A stretch of 19,236 nt of DNA from SG-bin9 sp049323835 (GCA_049323835.1 JBMOOJ010000054.1:1-19236); one strand, 5' to 3'. Positions 1-8,427 are shown, numbered from the stretch's first letter. The notes: a model not told the origin generated them from the sequence alone. Numbers and translations are program-made.

Positions 1-884
1 TGGGCGGCGCCGACGCCGACGATCGACCCGGTGATGGTGTGGGTGGTTGAAACCGGCACACCGAGCCAGGTGGCAGCAAACAGCGTCGCCGCACCGCTGG
101 TCTCGGCGCAAAAACCCTGCATCGGCGTCAGTTTGGTGATGCGCAGGCCCATCGTGCGGACAATGCGCCAGCCGCCCATCAGGGTGCCGAGCCCCATCGC
201 CGCCTGACAGGTAATGACGACCCAGAACGGCACGTGGAACGTCGCACCGAGATACCCCTGCGAAAACAGGAGTACAGCGATGATGCCCATGGTTTTCTGC
301 GCATCATTGCCGCCGTGCCCGAGCGAGTAGAGCGAGGCGGATGCAAACTGGAGCACGCGAAAAGCGCGATCGACTGCGAACGGCGTCGAGCGCACCGACA
401 GCCACGACACGATCCACACCAGCACGAGCGCGAGCAGGAAGCCGACAAGTGGCGACAGGACGATCGCGAGCAGCGTCTTGCTCAGTCCGGTCCAGACCAG
501 TGCGGATAGACCCGCCTTGGCGACACCGCCGCCGACGAGCCCGCCGATCAGGGCGTGCGAACTGCTCGACGGGATGCCGAGCCACCACGTGATGAGATTC
601 CACGCGATTGCGCCGACAAGCGCGGCGAAGATCACGGCCGGATCGACGACGCCCGGATCGATGATGCCCGTCCCGAGCGTCTGCGCCACATGCAGGCCGA
701 AGAACAGAAAGGCGATGAAGTTGAAGAATGCCGCCCAGGCGACCGCGTACTGCGGCCGCAGCACGCGGGTCGAGACGATGGTCGCGATTGAGTTCGCCGC
801 GTCATGCAAGCCGTTCAGGAAATCGAACAGCAGTGCAACCCCGATTAGCGCGATCAGAATCGGAAGGGTCAGCGTGACGTCCAC
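1..884 (-). CDS. pit: Pit-family inorganic phosphate transporter (3' end cut by window edge)
   Basis: Low-affinity phosphate (metal-phosphate/H+) symporter of the PiT family in the inner membrane. About 294 codons are present and the C-terminal part lies beyond base 1. Both PiT signature repeats are visible: NGLHDAANSIAT near residue 25 and SLGHGGNDAQKTMG roughly 180 residues later, the duplicated GxxxNDA-type motif diagnostic of the family. Long hydrophobic stretches lie between them, with a second conserved block near GIPSSSSHALIGG and its repeat GVPVSTTHTITGS close to the window edge. I start it at a GTG (882-884), because the upstream in-frame codon at 906-908 is the TAG stop of the DUF47 gene; GAGG and GGAG stretches lie just upstream. 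The 21-bp gap to the DUF47 gene indicates one transcript. DUF47-pit pairs are common in alphaproteobacteria. Family assignment is firm; substrate is by homology. Confidence 0.95.
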   Translation of the reverse strand, partial: MDVTLTLPILIALIGVALLFDFLNGLHDAANSIATIVSTRVLRPQYAVAWAAFFNFIAFLFFGLHVAQTLGTGIIDPGVVDPAVIFAALVGAIAWNLITWWLGIPSSSSHALIGGLVGGGVAKAGLSALVWTGLSKTLLAIVLSPLVGFLLALVLVWIVSWLSVRSTPFAVDRAFRVLQFASASLYSLGHGGNDAQKTMGIIAVLLFSQGYLGATFHVPFWVVITCQAAMGLGTLMGGWRIVRTMGLRITKLTPMQGFCAETSGAATLFAATWLGVPVSTTHTITGSIVGVGAA

Positions 885-905
885 GGCTCCAACCTCGCTC
901 GCGCG

Positions 906-1553
906 CTAGACCTGTTCGATCAGGATGCTGTTGATCTCGTTGGCAACATCGTCAAAGCGGTCGGACACCTTTTCGAGATGCTTGTAGATCTCGTTGCCGA
1001 CGATGAAATCGATGGCGTTGGTTTTGCGATGCTTCAGGTAAAGCTCCTTCAGGCCGATGTCGTGCAGGTCGTCGACGCGCCCCTCGAGCTTGGTCAGTTC
1101 CTCGGTGATCGAGTTGAGCATCGAGACGTTGTCACCGATCGCAGTCATCAGCGGGATCGCCCGCTGCACCAGGGTCGCGCACTCGGAGAGCAGCTGGCCG
1201 ATCTCGCGCATCGGCGGCTCGAATTCCCTCACCTCGAACAGCAGCACGGCCTTTGCGGTCTGCTGCATCTGGTCGATGGCGTCATCCATCGAGGCGATGA
1301 GGTTCTTGATATCGACCCGGTCGAACGGCGTGATGAAGGTGCGGCGTACCGCGGTGAGCACCTCGCGGGTGATGTTGTCCGCCTCGTGCTCGAACTGGTT
1401 GATGCGCTGGCAGTGAAGAACCGTGTCCTCGCCGCCTTTGAGCATGTCCTGCAGCGCGCCGGCGCCCTGCACCAGCGTCTGCGAATGTTGCGCGAAAAGG
1501 TCGAAGAACCGCTCCTCCCGCGGGAGCAGCGCCCGGAACCAGCGAAGCAGCAT
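906..1553 (-). CDS. DUF47 / PhoU-like protein, Pit accessory
   Basis: A 215-residue all-helical cytoplasmic protein of the DUF47 (PhoU-related) family. It begins MLLRWFRALLPREERFFDLF, the usual DUF47 opening. It also carries the conserved FEHEADNITREV block near residue 55 and ends with the family-like EKVSDRFDDVANEINSI segment, where PhoU proteins carry acidic metal-binding residues. Length is typical. DUF47 genes usually sit immediately upstream of pit, as here (21 bp), and are thought to modulate Pit activity. In Sinorhizobium the equivalent gene was called orfA of the orfA-pit operon. Start: ATG at 1551-1553, preceded by a GGGGAG stretch 11 nt upstream. It is the first gene of its operon and has a PHO-box match 38 bp upstream. 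Confidence 0.93.
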   Translation of the reverse strand: MLLRWFRALLPREERFFDLFAQHSQTLVQGAGALQDMLKGGEDTVLHCQRINQFEHEADNITREVLTAVRRTFITPFDRVDIKNLIASMDDAIDQMQQTAKAVLLFEVREFEPPMREIGQLLSECATLVQRAIPLMTAIGDNVSMLNSITEELTKLEGRVDDLHDIGLKELYLKHRKTNAIDFIVGNEIYKHLEKVSDRFDDVANEINSILIEQV

Positions 1554-1590
1554 GTCCTTGAACTCCCCGGCGAAACGGCAACGTCACAGT

Positions 1591-1608
1591 TTGTCACAAA
1601 ACTGTCAT
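1591..1608 (+). promoter_or_regulatory. Candidate PHO box (PhoB site) upstream of DUF47-pit
   Basis: TTGTCAC-AAAA-CTGTCAT: two 7-mers separated by 4 nt, so an 11-bp period, close to the PhoB consensus of repeated CTGTCAT units. A third, poorer GTCAC lies 10 bp upstream at 1583-1587. The box reads on the plus strand, while the downstream gene is on the minus strand 38 bp away, so it is inverted relative to the operon. That fits repression better than classical activation. PhoB repression of orfA-pit is known from Sinorhizobium meliloti. The sequence match is seen; the function is inferred. Confidence 0.6.
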
Positions 1609-1623
1609 AAACCATTCCGGCCG

Positions 1624-1661
1624 GGATGAGCCGCGGAAGCGACCGTCCCCGCAGGTCATCC
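1624..1661 (-). terminator. Weak stem-loop downstream of livM
   Basis: GGATGA (1624-1629) pairs with TCATCC (1656-1661), and GCGG/CCGC forms an inner stem. It lies about 35 nt after the livM stop in the direction of liv transcription, in the gap before the PHO box. There is no U tract, so it is at best a factor-assisted terminator. Confidence 0.25.
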
Positions 1662-1695
1662 ACTGATTTCTGGAGGAGCCGGCCCCTGCCCGAGT

Positions 1696-2667
1696 TCAGA
1701 GGGACCGTTTGAAATAATGGCCGATTTCGCCGATCACGCCGCGGCGGAAGGTCAGCACGCAGACGACGAAGATCACGCCCTGGATCACGAGCACCCACTG
1801 GCCGAAACTCGCCAGATACTGCTGCATGGCGATGATGATGAAGGCGCCGACCACCGGCCCGAACACGGTTCCGAGGCCGCCGACCAGCGCGATCAGCACC
1901 ACCTCGCCCGACATGGTCCAATGGACGTCGGTCAGCGAAGCGTTCTGTGCGACGAAGACCTTCACCGCACCGGCGAGGCCGACGAGGCCGGCCGACAGCA
2001 CGAACGCCATCAGCTTGTACTGGTCCGCCTTGTACCCTAGCGAAATGGCACGCGGCTCGTTCTCGCGGATCGATTTCAAAACCTCGCCGAACGGCGAGTT
2101 GATGGTGCGGTAGATAATGAGGAAACCGATCAGGAAGACAGCCAGCACCACATAGTAGAGTGTGAGCGGCTTCGACAGGTCGATGAAACCAAACAGCATG
2201 CCCTGCGGCACGCCCTGAATGCCGTCTTCACCATGGGTGAACGGCGCTTGCAGATAGATGAAGTAGATCAGCTGCGACAGCGCCAGCGTGATCATCGAAA
2301 AGTAGATGCCCTGGCGGCGGATGGCGATCAGGCCGGTGATGAGGCCGAGCGCTGTCGACGCCCCGACGCCAAGGAGGATACCGACGAAAGGACCGACCGC
2401 CCACACCTTCAGTGCGTGCGCAGTGATGTAACCGGCGGTGCCGAGGAACATGGCGTGGCCGAACGACAGCAAGCCGCCATAGCCGATCAGCAGATTGAAC
2501 GCGCATCCGAACAGCGCGAAGCAGAGCGCCTGCATGACGAAGAACGGATAGATGCCGGAGAACGGAACCGCGACCAGCAGCACCGTCATCACCATGAAGG
2601 CCCACATTTCGTCGCGGATCAGCGCGTTCGGCTTGGTGCCGGTCGAGGATGTCGTGAGAGTGGTCAT
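1696..2667 (-). CDS. livM: Branched-chain amino-acid-type ABC transporter permease, LivM family
   Basis: A 323-residue inner-membrane permease, second membrane subunit of a Liv/HAAT-type importer. Hydrophobic spans begin near residue 25 and continue to about 310. Family landmarks are the N-terminal FGCAFNLLIGYGGLLSFGHA block, the GLITGLIAIRRQGIYFSMITLALSQ segment that matches the cytoplasmic EAA-like coupling region, and the C-terminal GGLGTVFGPVVGAF motif. Start is the ATG at 2665-2667, 4 nt after the livH TAA, so it is probably translated by coupling; no clear Shine-Dalgarno is seen. It is the last gene of the operon. Length is normal for LivM. The transported solute cannot be read from this subunit. 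Confidence 0.93.
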   Translation of the reverse strand: MTTLTTSSTGTKPNALIRDEMWAFMVMTVLLVAVPFSGIYPFFVMQALCFALFGCAFNLLIGYGGLLSFGHAMFLGTAGYITAHALKVWAVGPFVGILLGVGASTALGLITGLIAIRRQGIYFSMITLALSQLIYFIYLQAPFTHGEDGIQGVPQGMLFGFIDLSKPLTLYYVVLAVFLIGFLIIYRTINSPFGEVLKSIRENEPRAISLGYKADQYKLMAFVLSAGLVGLAGAVKVFVAQNASLTDVHWTMSGEVVLIALVGGLGTVFGPVVGAFIIIAMQQYLASFGQWVLVIQGVIFVVCVLTFRRGVIGEIGHYFKRSL

Positions 2668-2671
2668 GATA

Positions 2672-3535
2672 TTAAGCCGCCCGTCCTGTCAGCCCGGTGG
2701 GTTTCACCAGCAGCACAAGCACCATCAGCACGAAGACGACGGTGTTGGATGCTTCGGGGTAGAAATACTTGGTCAGTCCCTCGATCACGCCGAGCGCGAA
2801 GCCGGTGATGATCGAGCCCATGATCGAGCCCATGCCGCCGATCACGACCACTGCGAACACGACGATGATCAGGTCGGCGCCCATCAGCGGCCGCACCTGG
2901 TTGATGGGCGCCGAGAGCACGCCGGCGAGCGCGGCGAGACCGACGCCCAGGCCGTAGGTCAGCGTGATCATGCGCGGCACGTTGATGCCGAAGGCGCGCA
3001 CCAGCGTCGGGTTTTCGGTCGCAGCGCGCAGGTAGGCGCCGAGCTTGGTCTTTTCGATCATATACCAGGTGGCGAGGCACACCACGAGCGAGAACACAAC
3101 CACCCAGCCGCGATAGATCGGCAGGTACATGAAGCCGAGGTTGACACCGCCCTTCAGCAGGTCCGGGATCGCATATGGCAGACCCGACGAGCCGAAATAG
3201 TTCTGGAACAGCCCCTGCACGATCAGCGCGATGCCGAAGGTCAGCAGCAGGCCGTAAAGGTGGTCGAGCCCGGTCAGCCACTGCAGCATCGTGCGTTCGA
3301 GAAACACGCCGAACAGGCCGACGATGACCGGCGCGAGGATCAGCGCCCACCAGTAGTTGAGGCCCAGATACTGCAGCAGGAAGTACGCGACGAACGCGCC
3401 CATCATGTAGAGCGCGCCATGTGCAAAGTTGATGATGTTCAGCATGCCGAAGATCACGGCAAGGCCGAGACTGAGCAGCGCGTAGAACGAGCCGTTGATC
3501 AATCCAACCAGCAGCTGGGCGTAGAGTGCTTGCAT
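2672..3535 (-). CDS. livH: Branched-chain amino-acid-type ABC transporter permease, LivH family
   Basis: A 287-residue inner-membrane permease, first membrane subunit of the Liv-type importer. It opens MQALYAQLLVGLINGSFYAL, carries GMLNIINFAHGALYMMGAF near residues 30-50 (the very conserved NFAHG block of LivH), and ends with the VVIGGMGSIMGSIITGFALG block that matches the GG(M/L)G motif shared with LivM. About eight hydrophobic spans are evident. It is separated from the binding-protein gene by 85 bp containing a strong hairpin, and from livM by 4 bp. ATG start at 3533-3535 with a weak purine stretch upstream. Family call is firm. Confidence 0.93.
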   Translation of the reverse strand: MQALYAQLLVGLINGSFYALLSLGLAVIFGMLNIINFAHGALYMMGAFVAYFLLQYLGLNYWWALILAPVIVGLFGVFLERTMLQWLTGLDHLYGLLLTFGIALIVQGLFQNYFGSSGLPYAIPDLLKGGVNLGFMYLPIYRGWVVVFSLVVCLATWYMIEKTKLGAYLRAATENPTLVRAFGINVPRMITLTYGLGVGLAALAGVLSAPINQVRPLMGADLIIVVFAVVVIGGMGSIMGSIITGFALGVIEGLTKYFYPEASNTVVFVLMVLVLLVKPTGLTGRAA

Positions 3536-3578
3536 AGCGAACGGTCTTTCGTGCTCAGGCTCACAACATGGAACGGAT

Positions 3579-3611
3579 GCCCGGCGGCAGGCTGGTGCCT
3601 GGCCGCCGGGC
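3579..3611 (-). other. Strong GC stem-loop between binding-protein gene and livH
   Basis: GCCCGGCGGC (3579-3588) pairs perfectly with GCCGCCGGGC (3602-3611). AGG/CCT extends the stem inward past one bulged G, leaving a 6-nt loop. It lies 10 nt after the binding-protein stop and 44 nt before livH, with no U run. Such hairpins in binding-protein operons commonly protect the upstream mRNA from 3' decay and let only part of transcription pass, giving excess binding protein. The structure is seen; the role is inferred. Confidence 0.6.
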
Positions 3612-3620
3612 GGTCACAAC

Positions 3621-4841
3621 TTACTTCTTCAGCAGCGCGCAGGTGCTTTCCGACAGCGGACGGAAAGCCTTGTCTGCGGGCGTGGTTCCGACGAGCTTGT
3701 AGTAGTCCCACGGGCCCTTCGATTCCGCCGGCTTCTTCACTTCGAAGAGATAAGCCGGATGAATCTTGCGGCCATTCGGCTGGATCTCGCCTTTGCCGAA
3801 CAGCGGATCGTCGGTCTTCGCTTCCTTCATCTTGGCGACGACCTTGGCGCCGTCCTTCGGGTTGCCGCCCATCGCATCGAGCGTCTTGAAGTAGTGGATC
3901 AGGCCCGAATAGACGCCGGCCTGCACCATGCTTGGCTGCGCCTTGTTCTTCATGCGCTCGGAGAACTTCTTGCTGAACGCACGGGTCTGATCGTTCAGAT
4001 CCCAGTAGAACGTCTCGGTGAAGTTCAGGCCCTGAGCCACGTTGAGACCCAGCGCGTGCACGTCATTGACGAACAGCAGAAGCCCGGCGAGCTTCTGGCC
4101 GCCCTTGACGATGCCGAATTCGGCCGCCTGCTTGATGGTGTTGGTGGTGTCGCCGCCGGCATTGGCCATGCCGATGATCTTCGCCTTCGAGGCCTGCGCC
4201 TGAAGCAGGAACGACGAGAAGTCTGCGGTGTTGAGCGGATGCTTGACCGCGCCGAGCACCTTGCCGCCGGCCTTGGTCACGACCGCCGAGGTGTCGCGCT
4301 CGAGCGCCGCGCCGAAAGCGTAGTCCGCGGTCAGGAAGTACCAGCTGTCGCCGCCTGCCTTCACCAGCGCGTCGCCGGTCGAGTTGGCGAGCATGTAGGT
4401 ATCGTAGACCCAGTGAATGGTGTTGGGCGAGCACTGAGCGTTGGTCAGGTCCGACGTCGCCGCGCCGGTGTTGATCATGACGACGTTCTTTTCCTTGACC
4501 AGGTTGTTGGTCGCCAGCGCGACGCCGGAGTTCAGCACGTCGACGAAGACGTCAACCTTCTCGACGTCAATCCACTGACGGCCGATGTTGGTGCCGACGT
4601 CGGGCTTGTTCTGGTGATCGGCCGAAACGATGTCGATCTTCCAGCCCTTGGCTGCGAGACCCGAATCCTCGACCGCCATCTGGGCGGCAACGACCGAGCC
4701 CGGTCCGCCGAGGTCGGCATAAAGGCCCGACATGTCGGTGAGCACGCCGATCTTGATCGTCTTTTCCTGCGCAACAGCGCCGGTAGCGGCAGCGAGCGCA
4801 AGCGCGGTGCCGAGCATCAGTGCAGAGATTTTTCTAGACAT
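3621..4841 (-). CDS. Periplasmic substrate-binding protein of a Liv-type ABC importer
   Basis: A 406-residue secreted binding protein of the type I periplasmic fold (Peripla_BP_6 / LivJ-like). A clear Sec signal peptide occupies residues 1-24 (MSRKIS, a hydrophobic core, then AVA before Gln25). The mature protein opens EKTIKIGVLTDMSGLYADLGGPG, which matches the first beta strand and ligand-loop of this fold. GWKIDIVSADHQNKPDVG follows near residue 70. Its style resembles rhizobial and Rhodopseudomonas binding proteins often linked to aromatic or other organic acids rather than classic LivJ/LivK, so the ligand may not be an amino acid; this is inference. Start ATG at 4839-4841 has an excellent GAGGAGG 6 nt upstream. 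The gene lies centrally in the five-gene operon and is followed by a strong hairpin. Confidence 0.93.
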   Translation of the reverse strand: MSRKISALMLGTALALAAATGAVAQEKTIKIGVLTDMSGLYADLGGPGSVVAAQMAVEDSGLAAKGWKIDIVSADHQNKPDVGTNIGRQWIDVEKVDVFVDVLNSGVALATNNLVKEKNVVMINTGAATSDLTNAQCSPNTIHWVYDTYMLANSTGDALVKAGGDSWYFLTADYAFGAALERDTSAVVTKAGGKVLGAVKHPLNTADFSSFLLQAQASKAKIIGMANAGGDTTNTIKQAAEFGIVKGGQKLAGLLLFVNDVHALGLNVAQGLNFTETFYWDLNDQTRAFSKKFSERMKNKAQPSMVQAGVYSGLIHYFKTLDAMGGNPKDGAKVVAKMKEAKTDDPLFGKGEIQPNGRKIHPAYLFEVKKPAESKGPWDYYKLVGTTPADKAFRPLSESTCALLKK

Positions 4842-4881
4842 CTGTCCTCCTCAAGTACCCCGGGTTGATTTACTTGCGCCG

Positions 4882-5629
<748 letters not shown>

Positions 5630-5637
<8 letters not shown>

Positions 5638-6385
5638 GCCCTGCTCCCAGATAGGCTTCTTTCACCCGTTCGTCCTTGGTGAGGTCGGCGTAGTTGCCCT
5701 CGGCCAACACCTGCCCGCGTGTCAGCACGGTGATGATGTCCGACAGGTTCGCCACGACGTTGAGATTATGCTCGACCATCAGGATCGTGTGCTTGGCCGA
5801 AATGCGCTTGATCAGCGCCGCGATCTTATCGATGTCCTCGTGGCCCATGCCGGCCATCGGCTCGTCGAGCAGCATCATTTCCGGGTTGAGCGCCAGGGTC
5901 GTTGCGATCTCGAGCGCGCGCTTGCGGCCGTAGGGCATTTCGACCGCCGTCGTGTTCGCGAATTCACTCAGGCCGACATCGTTCAGAAGTTCATGCGCCC
6001 GGTCGTTGTAGACGTCGAGCACCGACTTCGAGCGCCAGAAATCGAAGGAATTGCCGTGCTGCCGCTGCAAAGCGACCCGCACGTTCTCCAGCGCCGTCAG
6101 ATGCGGAAACACTGCCGATATCTGGAACGACCGCACCAGCCCGAGCCGCGCGACGGCAGCGGGCTTCAGGGCGGTAATGTCCTGCCCCTTGTAGAGAATC
6201 TGTCCCTTCGTCGGCGTCAGGAACTTCGTCAGCAGGTTGAAGCACGTCGTCTTTCCGGCCCCGTTCGGACCGATCAGTGCGTGAATACTGCCACGGCGCA
6301 CCCTCAGACTGACATCGCGGACGGCTACAAAGCCCGCGAACTCCTTGGTCAGGCCATGGGTTTCGAGAATGAACTCATTGGACAA
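5630..6385 (-). CDS. livG: ABC transporter ATP-binding protein, LivG family
   Basis: A 251-residue cytoplasmic ATPase, first gene of the liv-type operon. Motifs: Walker A GPNGAGKTT near residue 40, Q-loop segment VRSFQISAVFPHLTALENV, Walker B MMLLDEPMAGMGHED and switch His in ILMVEHNLNVV. The signature helix reads MPYGRKRALEIA rather than the common LSYGQQRRLEIA, so Gln-Gln is replaced by Arg-Lys; the gene is otherwise intact and in frame. Translation most likely starts at TTG (6383-6385), because GGGGGGA lies 6 nt upstream and no in-frame ATG or GTG is better placed. It overlaps livF by 8 bp. Confidence 0.92.
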
Positions 6386-6510
6386 TCAGATCCCCCCGGT
6401 TCGTCTTTCCGCGCGTCGCCCCTGCGCGTAGCCGAATTTTCTGTTCTAACGTTCTGATCCGCCGTGCCTTTATTGGAAGGTCCGATATCCGGCAAGCTGG
6501 TTCGGCGGCA

Positions 6511-6538
6511 TATTTAGCGCATGCATACTAATGTGCAA
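6511..6538 (-). promoter_or_regulatory. Tentative promoter for the livG operon
   Basis: Reading toward livG: TTGCAC (6533-6538), 16-nt spacer, TAAATA (6511-6516). The -35 match is good and the -10 only moderate. The implied leader to the TTG start is about 120 nt. Placement is by eye only; other promoters in this AT-richer stretch are possible. Confidence 0.25.
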
Positions 6539-6685
6539 GCTGCAATGCTGAGCAGCAATTTTGAAATAGCTGGCCATGGCCGGGCCGCGGCTAAGAGTTG
6601 CAGCCTCCCGCGGAGCAATCGCCAGCCGGACAACCGCACCTACAACTCACAACCAGCCGCGAAAACCCTGGAGATCGCGCGTTCG

Positions 6686-6708
6686 CGTTTGAAGTTTCGT
6701 TTCAAACG
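6686..6708. repeat. Inverted repeat, 8-bp arms, 7-bp centre
   Basis: CGTTTGAA (6686-6693) and TTCAAACG (6701-6708) are exact reverse complements around GTTTCGT. It stands in the divergent gap, 301 bp upstream of livG and 345 bp before the first PAS-like gene. It could be an operator or a small hairpin. No neighbouring regulator gene points to an owner. Confidence 0.4.
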
Positions 6709-7053
6709 TGACGAGTTTGTCCCCAGATTCGGGTTTGCATCCGGATACCTTCGGTGTAACTGTCCAAAAAGATTCGAGTTACCGGCAAGTAAGTGGAGCA
6801 CGCTGCCGTCGCGTGTCACCTTGCCGAGGCTTAACGATGGCTGTTGACGAGGCGTAGCGTTTCGCTTGGGGCGCTTCGGCGGCAGTTGCGTTCCGGACCC
6901 CGTCGGTCCCGCATCCGGAGCAACATCATTCTTTAAAGTCGTTTCGCGTGCGCACGCACCGCGAGCCAGATTTTTTTGGCTTCGGCGAACTCGCCCGCCG
7001 CCTCGCGCGTATCAGTTGAATCGTCACTGCAAGACATACAAGGCCTCGCAGAT

Positions 7054-7686
7054 ATGAATACCGGGCGGAACGGCGAATTCGAAAGCAGTACTCCTTCCGC
7101 CATCAAATCGATCAAGCAGCGCGACCTGCTAAATACGTGGCTGCGGCTTTATGCCGGCGGGCAGCGGCTTCCGAAGTTCAGTGACTATCAGCCCGAGCGA
7201 ATGGCCGATGAAGCCGCCGATCTGGTCTATTACAAGGTCGAGAGCGGATCGAGCCCGCCCCGCATCACCATCGACAGCGATGGCAGCCGCATCGCAAATG
7301 CATATGGCAGGAGCGGCATCAGCAGCATTGGGCAAGACCTGATCGACTATATCGGCGCCAAACTCGCGCCCGTGGTGATGCCGATCTACTATGAATGCAT
7401 CAGCCGCAAGCTGCCGGTGTTCACCATCTCGCGCGTGGTCGACAGCAACGGCCGTCCAGTAGACTACGAACGCCTGCTGCTGCCGTTCGCGGACGGAGCC
7501 GGCGTCGATCGCATTCTTGCCTCGCTGAAAACCATCAGCGAGGAAGGCTCGTTCGAAATCCGGAACCTGATGCGCACGAACGACGCGCTCCCCGTCTATC
7601 GTTTGCGCAGCGTGATCGATCGCGACCTGTTTCACGCCCGGCCGGTGCGCAAGAGCGATCCGGACGACACGATCGAATTCAGTTGA
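7054..7686 (+). CDS. PAS-like protein (PAS_5-type), first of a tandem pair
   Basis: A 210-residue soluble protein, no signal peptide or membrane span. After a variable N-terminus it has KSIKQRDLLNTWLRLYAGGQRLPKFSDYQPERM (residues about 17-49), then a central sensory-fold-like stretch with IDSDGSRI and LIDYIGAKLAPVVMPIYYECI. The strongly conserved DSNGRPVDYERLLLPFADGAGVDRILASLK follows, and the protein ends RSVIDRDL plus a charged tail. This order resembles the PAS_5 (PF07310) proteins abundant in Bradyrhizobium relatives, but no output domain is present, so it may be a ligand or redox sensor acting on a partner. I chose ATG 7054 over an upstream TTG (6976), because the paralogue downstream starts at the equivalent place and the TTG has no ribosome binding site. 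Function unknown. Confidence 0.75.
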   Translation: MNTGRNGEFESSTPSAIKSIKQRDLLNTWLRLYAGGQRLPKFSDYQPERMADEAADLVYYKVESGSSPPRITIDSDGSRIANAYGRSGISSIGQDLIDYIGAKLAPVVMPIYYECISRKLPVFTISRVVDSNGRPVDYERLLLPFADGAGVDRILASLKTISEEGSFEIRNLMRTNDALPVYRLRSVIDRDLFHARPVRKSDPDDTIEFS

Positions 7687-7820
7687 GCGGATCAATCGGG
7701 ACAAAATTTGTTCGCGCAGACTTGAACATTGCGTTCACCAAATCCGCCGCTGCTGCTTTCCCGATGCCGAATCTGCGGTAATGGAAGCAAACTCTAGACA
7801 GAGAGCCGAAGGGAACCGCA

Positions 7821-8423
7821 ATGGAATTTACGATCGCGTCTCCGTCGATCGTCAAATCGATCAGACAGCGCGACTTGCTGAATGCCTGGCTGCGGCTCTT
7901 CGCGAAAGATCAGCGTCCGCCGGACTATTCCAGCTATCGCCCCGACCGATTCGAGGAGGAAATGCTCGACATCCTCCAGTGCACTGTCGAGCACATCGGC
8001 AGCGCGCCACGCATCGTTATCGAAGCCGATTGCGCGCGGATGTTTCCTGCCTTTGGTCCGTCGGGCAAGGGGCAAACGCTTGACGACTACGTCGGTCCGA
8101 AGACAGCGCCGATGATCATCCCGAATTATCACGAGTGCATCCGGCTCCAGCGGCCGGTCTATACGGCGTCGAAGCTCAAGGACGTCGACGGCCGCCCCGT
8201 CGAGTACGAGCGGCTGCTGTTGCCGTTCTCGGACGGCACGCGCGTCAACCGCATCGTCGCATCGCTGAAGGCGATCAGCGAGGATGGCCGGTTCGAAATC
8301 GCCAACCTGATGCGCAACGACGAAGCCGCACCCGCCGTGGTCGTGCGCAGCGTGATCGATCGCGACCTCGTCCCCAACATACCGGGGCGCAACGCGCGCG
8401 CGGCCGAGATCGAACTGAGCTGA
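7821..8423 (+). CDS. PAS-like protein (PAS_5-type), second of a tandem pair
   Basis: A 200-residue soluble paralogue of the preceding gene. About half of aligned residues are identical by eye, over the whole length. Shared blocks are KSI(R/K)QRDLLN(A/T)WLRL near residue 12, PRI(V)IEAD, DYVGPKTAPMIIPNYHECI, DGRPVEYERLLLPFSDG, VNRIVASLKAISEDGRFEI and RSVIDRDL. Start ATG 7821 has GAAGGGAA upstream at good spacing. It follows the first copy after 134 bp, which contain a short TGAAC-N5-GTTCA inverted repeat (7723-7737). Its stop is 4 bp from the stop of the convergent ArsC-like gene. No enzyme motif is visible. A stand-alone PAS-like sensor is the best description; the actual role is unknown. Confidence 0.75.
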   Translation: MEFTIASPSIVKSIRQRDLLNAWLRLFAKDQRPPDYSSYRPDRFEEEMLDILQCTVEHIGSAPRIVIEADCARMFPAFGPSGKGQTLDDYVGPKTAPMIIPNYHECIRLQRPVYTASKLKDVDGRPVEYERLLLPFSDGTRVNRIVASLKAISEDGRFEIANLMRNDEAAPAVVVRSVIDRDLVPNIPGRNARAAEIELS

Positions 8424-8427
8424 CCCG

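Larger units (their letters stand above)
6386..7053. other. 668-bp divergent intergenic region without a convincing gene
   Basis: Lies between livG (minus) and the first PAS-like gene (plus). Open frames here (for example 6521-6847 plus, 6866-7057 plus, 6933-7115 minus) have composition and residue patterns unlike their neighbours, no good ribosome binding site and no recognisable domain. The region has fewer G/C runs than surrounding genes. It holds a tentative liv promoter, an inverted repeat at 6686-6708 and a 12-bp palindrome at 6946-6957. No tRNA cloverleaf was found on reading both strands. A small RNA is possible but not shown. Confidence 0.5.

Noticed and set aside
2552..3889. Long plus-strand open frame (445 codons) opposite livH and livM
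   Set aside because: Rich in His, Arg, Asp and Glu without any fold pattern; a shadow of the clearly homologous minus-strand permease genes in GC-rich DNA.
3759..4868. Plus-strand open frame (369 codons) opposite the binding-protein gene
   Set aside because: The opposite strand encodes a full binding protein with signal peptide and strong ribosome site; this frame has no motif.
4852..4876. CAAGTA/TACTTG inverted repeat before the binding-protein gene as a riboswitch-like element
   Set aside because: Only 6-bp arms with a 13-nt loop in a 40-bp gap; too little to support regulation, although one arm abuts the ribosome site.
6521..6847. Possible 108-residue protein in the intergenic gap
   Set aside because: No ribosome binding site, no domain, irregular composition; kept as non-coding.
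6946..6957. GCGTGCGCACGC palindrome as an operator
   Set aside because: Perfect, but 12-bp GC palindromes are common by chance at this base composition and no regulator is adjacent.
6976..7053. N-terminal extension of the first PAS-like protein from a TTG
   Set aside because: No ribosome site, and the downstream paralogue has no matching extension.
7723..7737. TGAAC-N5-GTTCA as an SOS (LexA) box
   Set aside because: Alphaproteobacterial LexA sites are direct repeats of GTTC or GAAC with 7-bp spacing; this is an inverted repeat with short arms.
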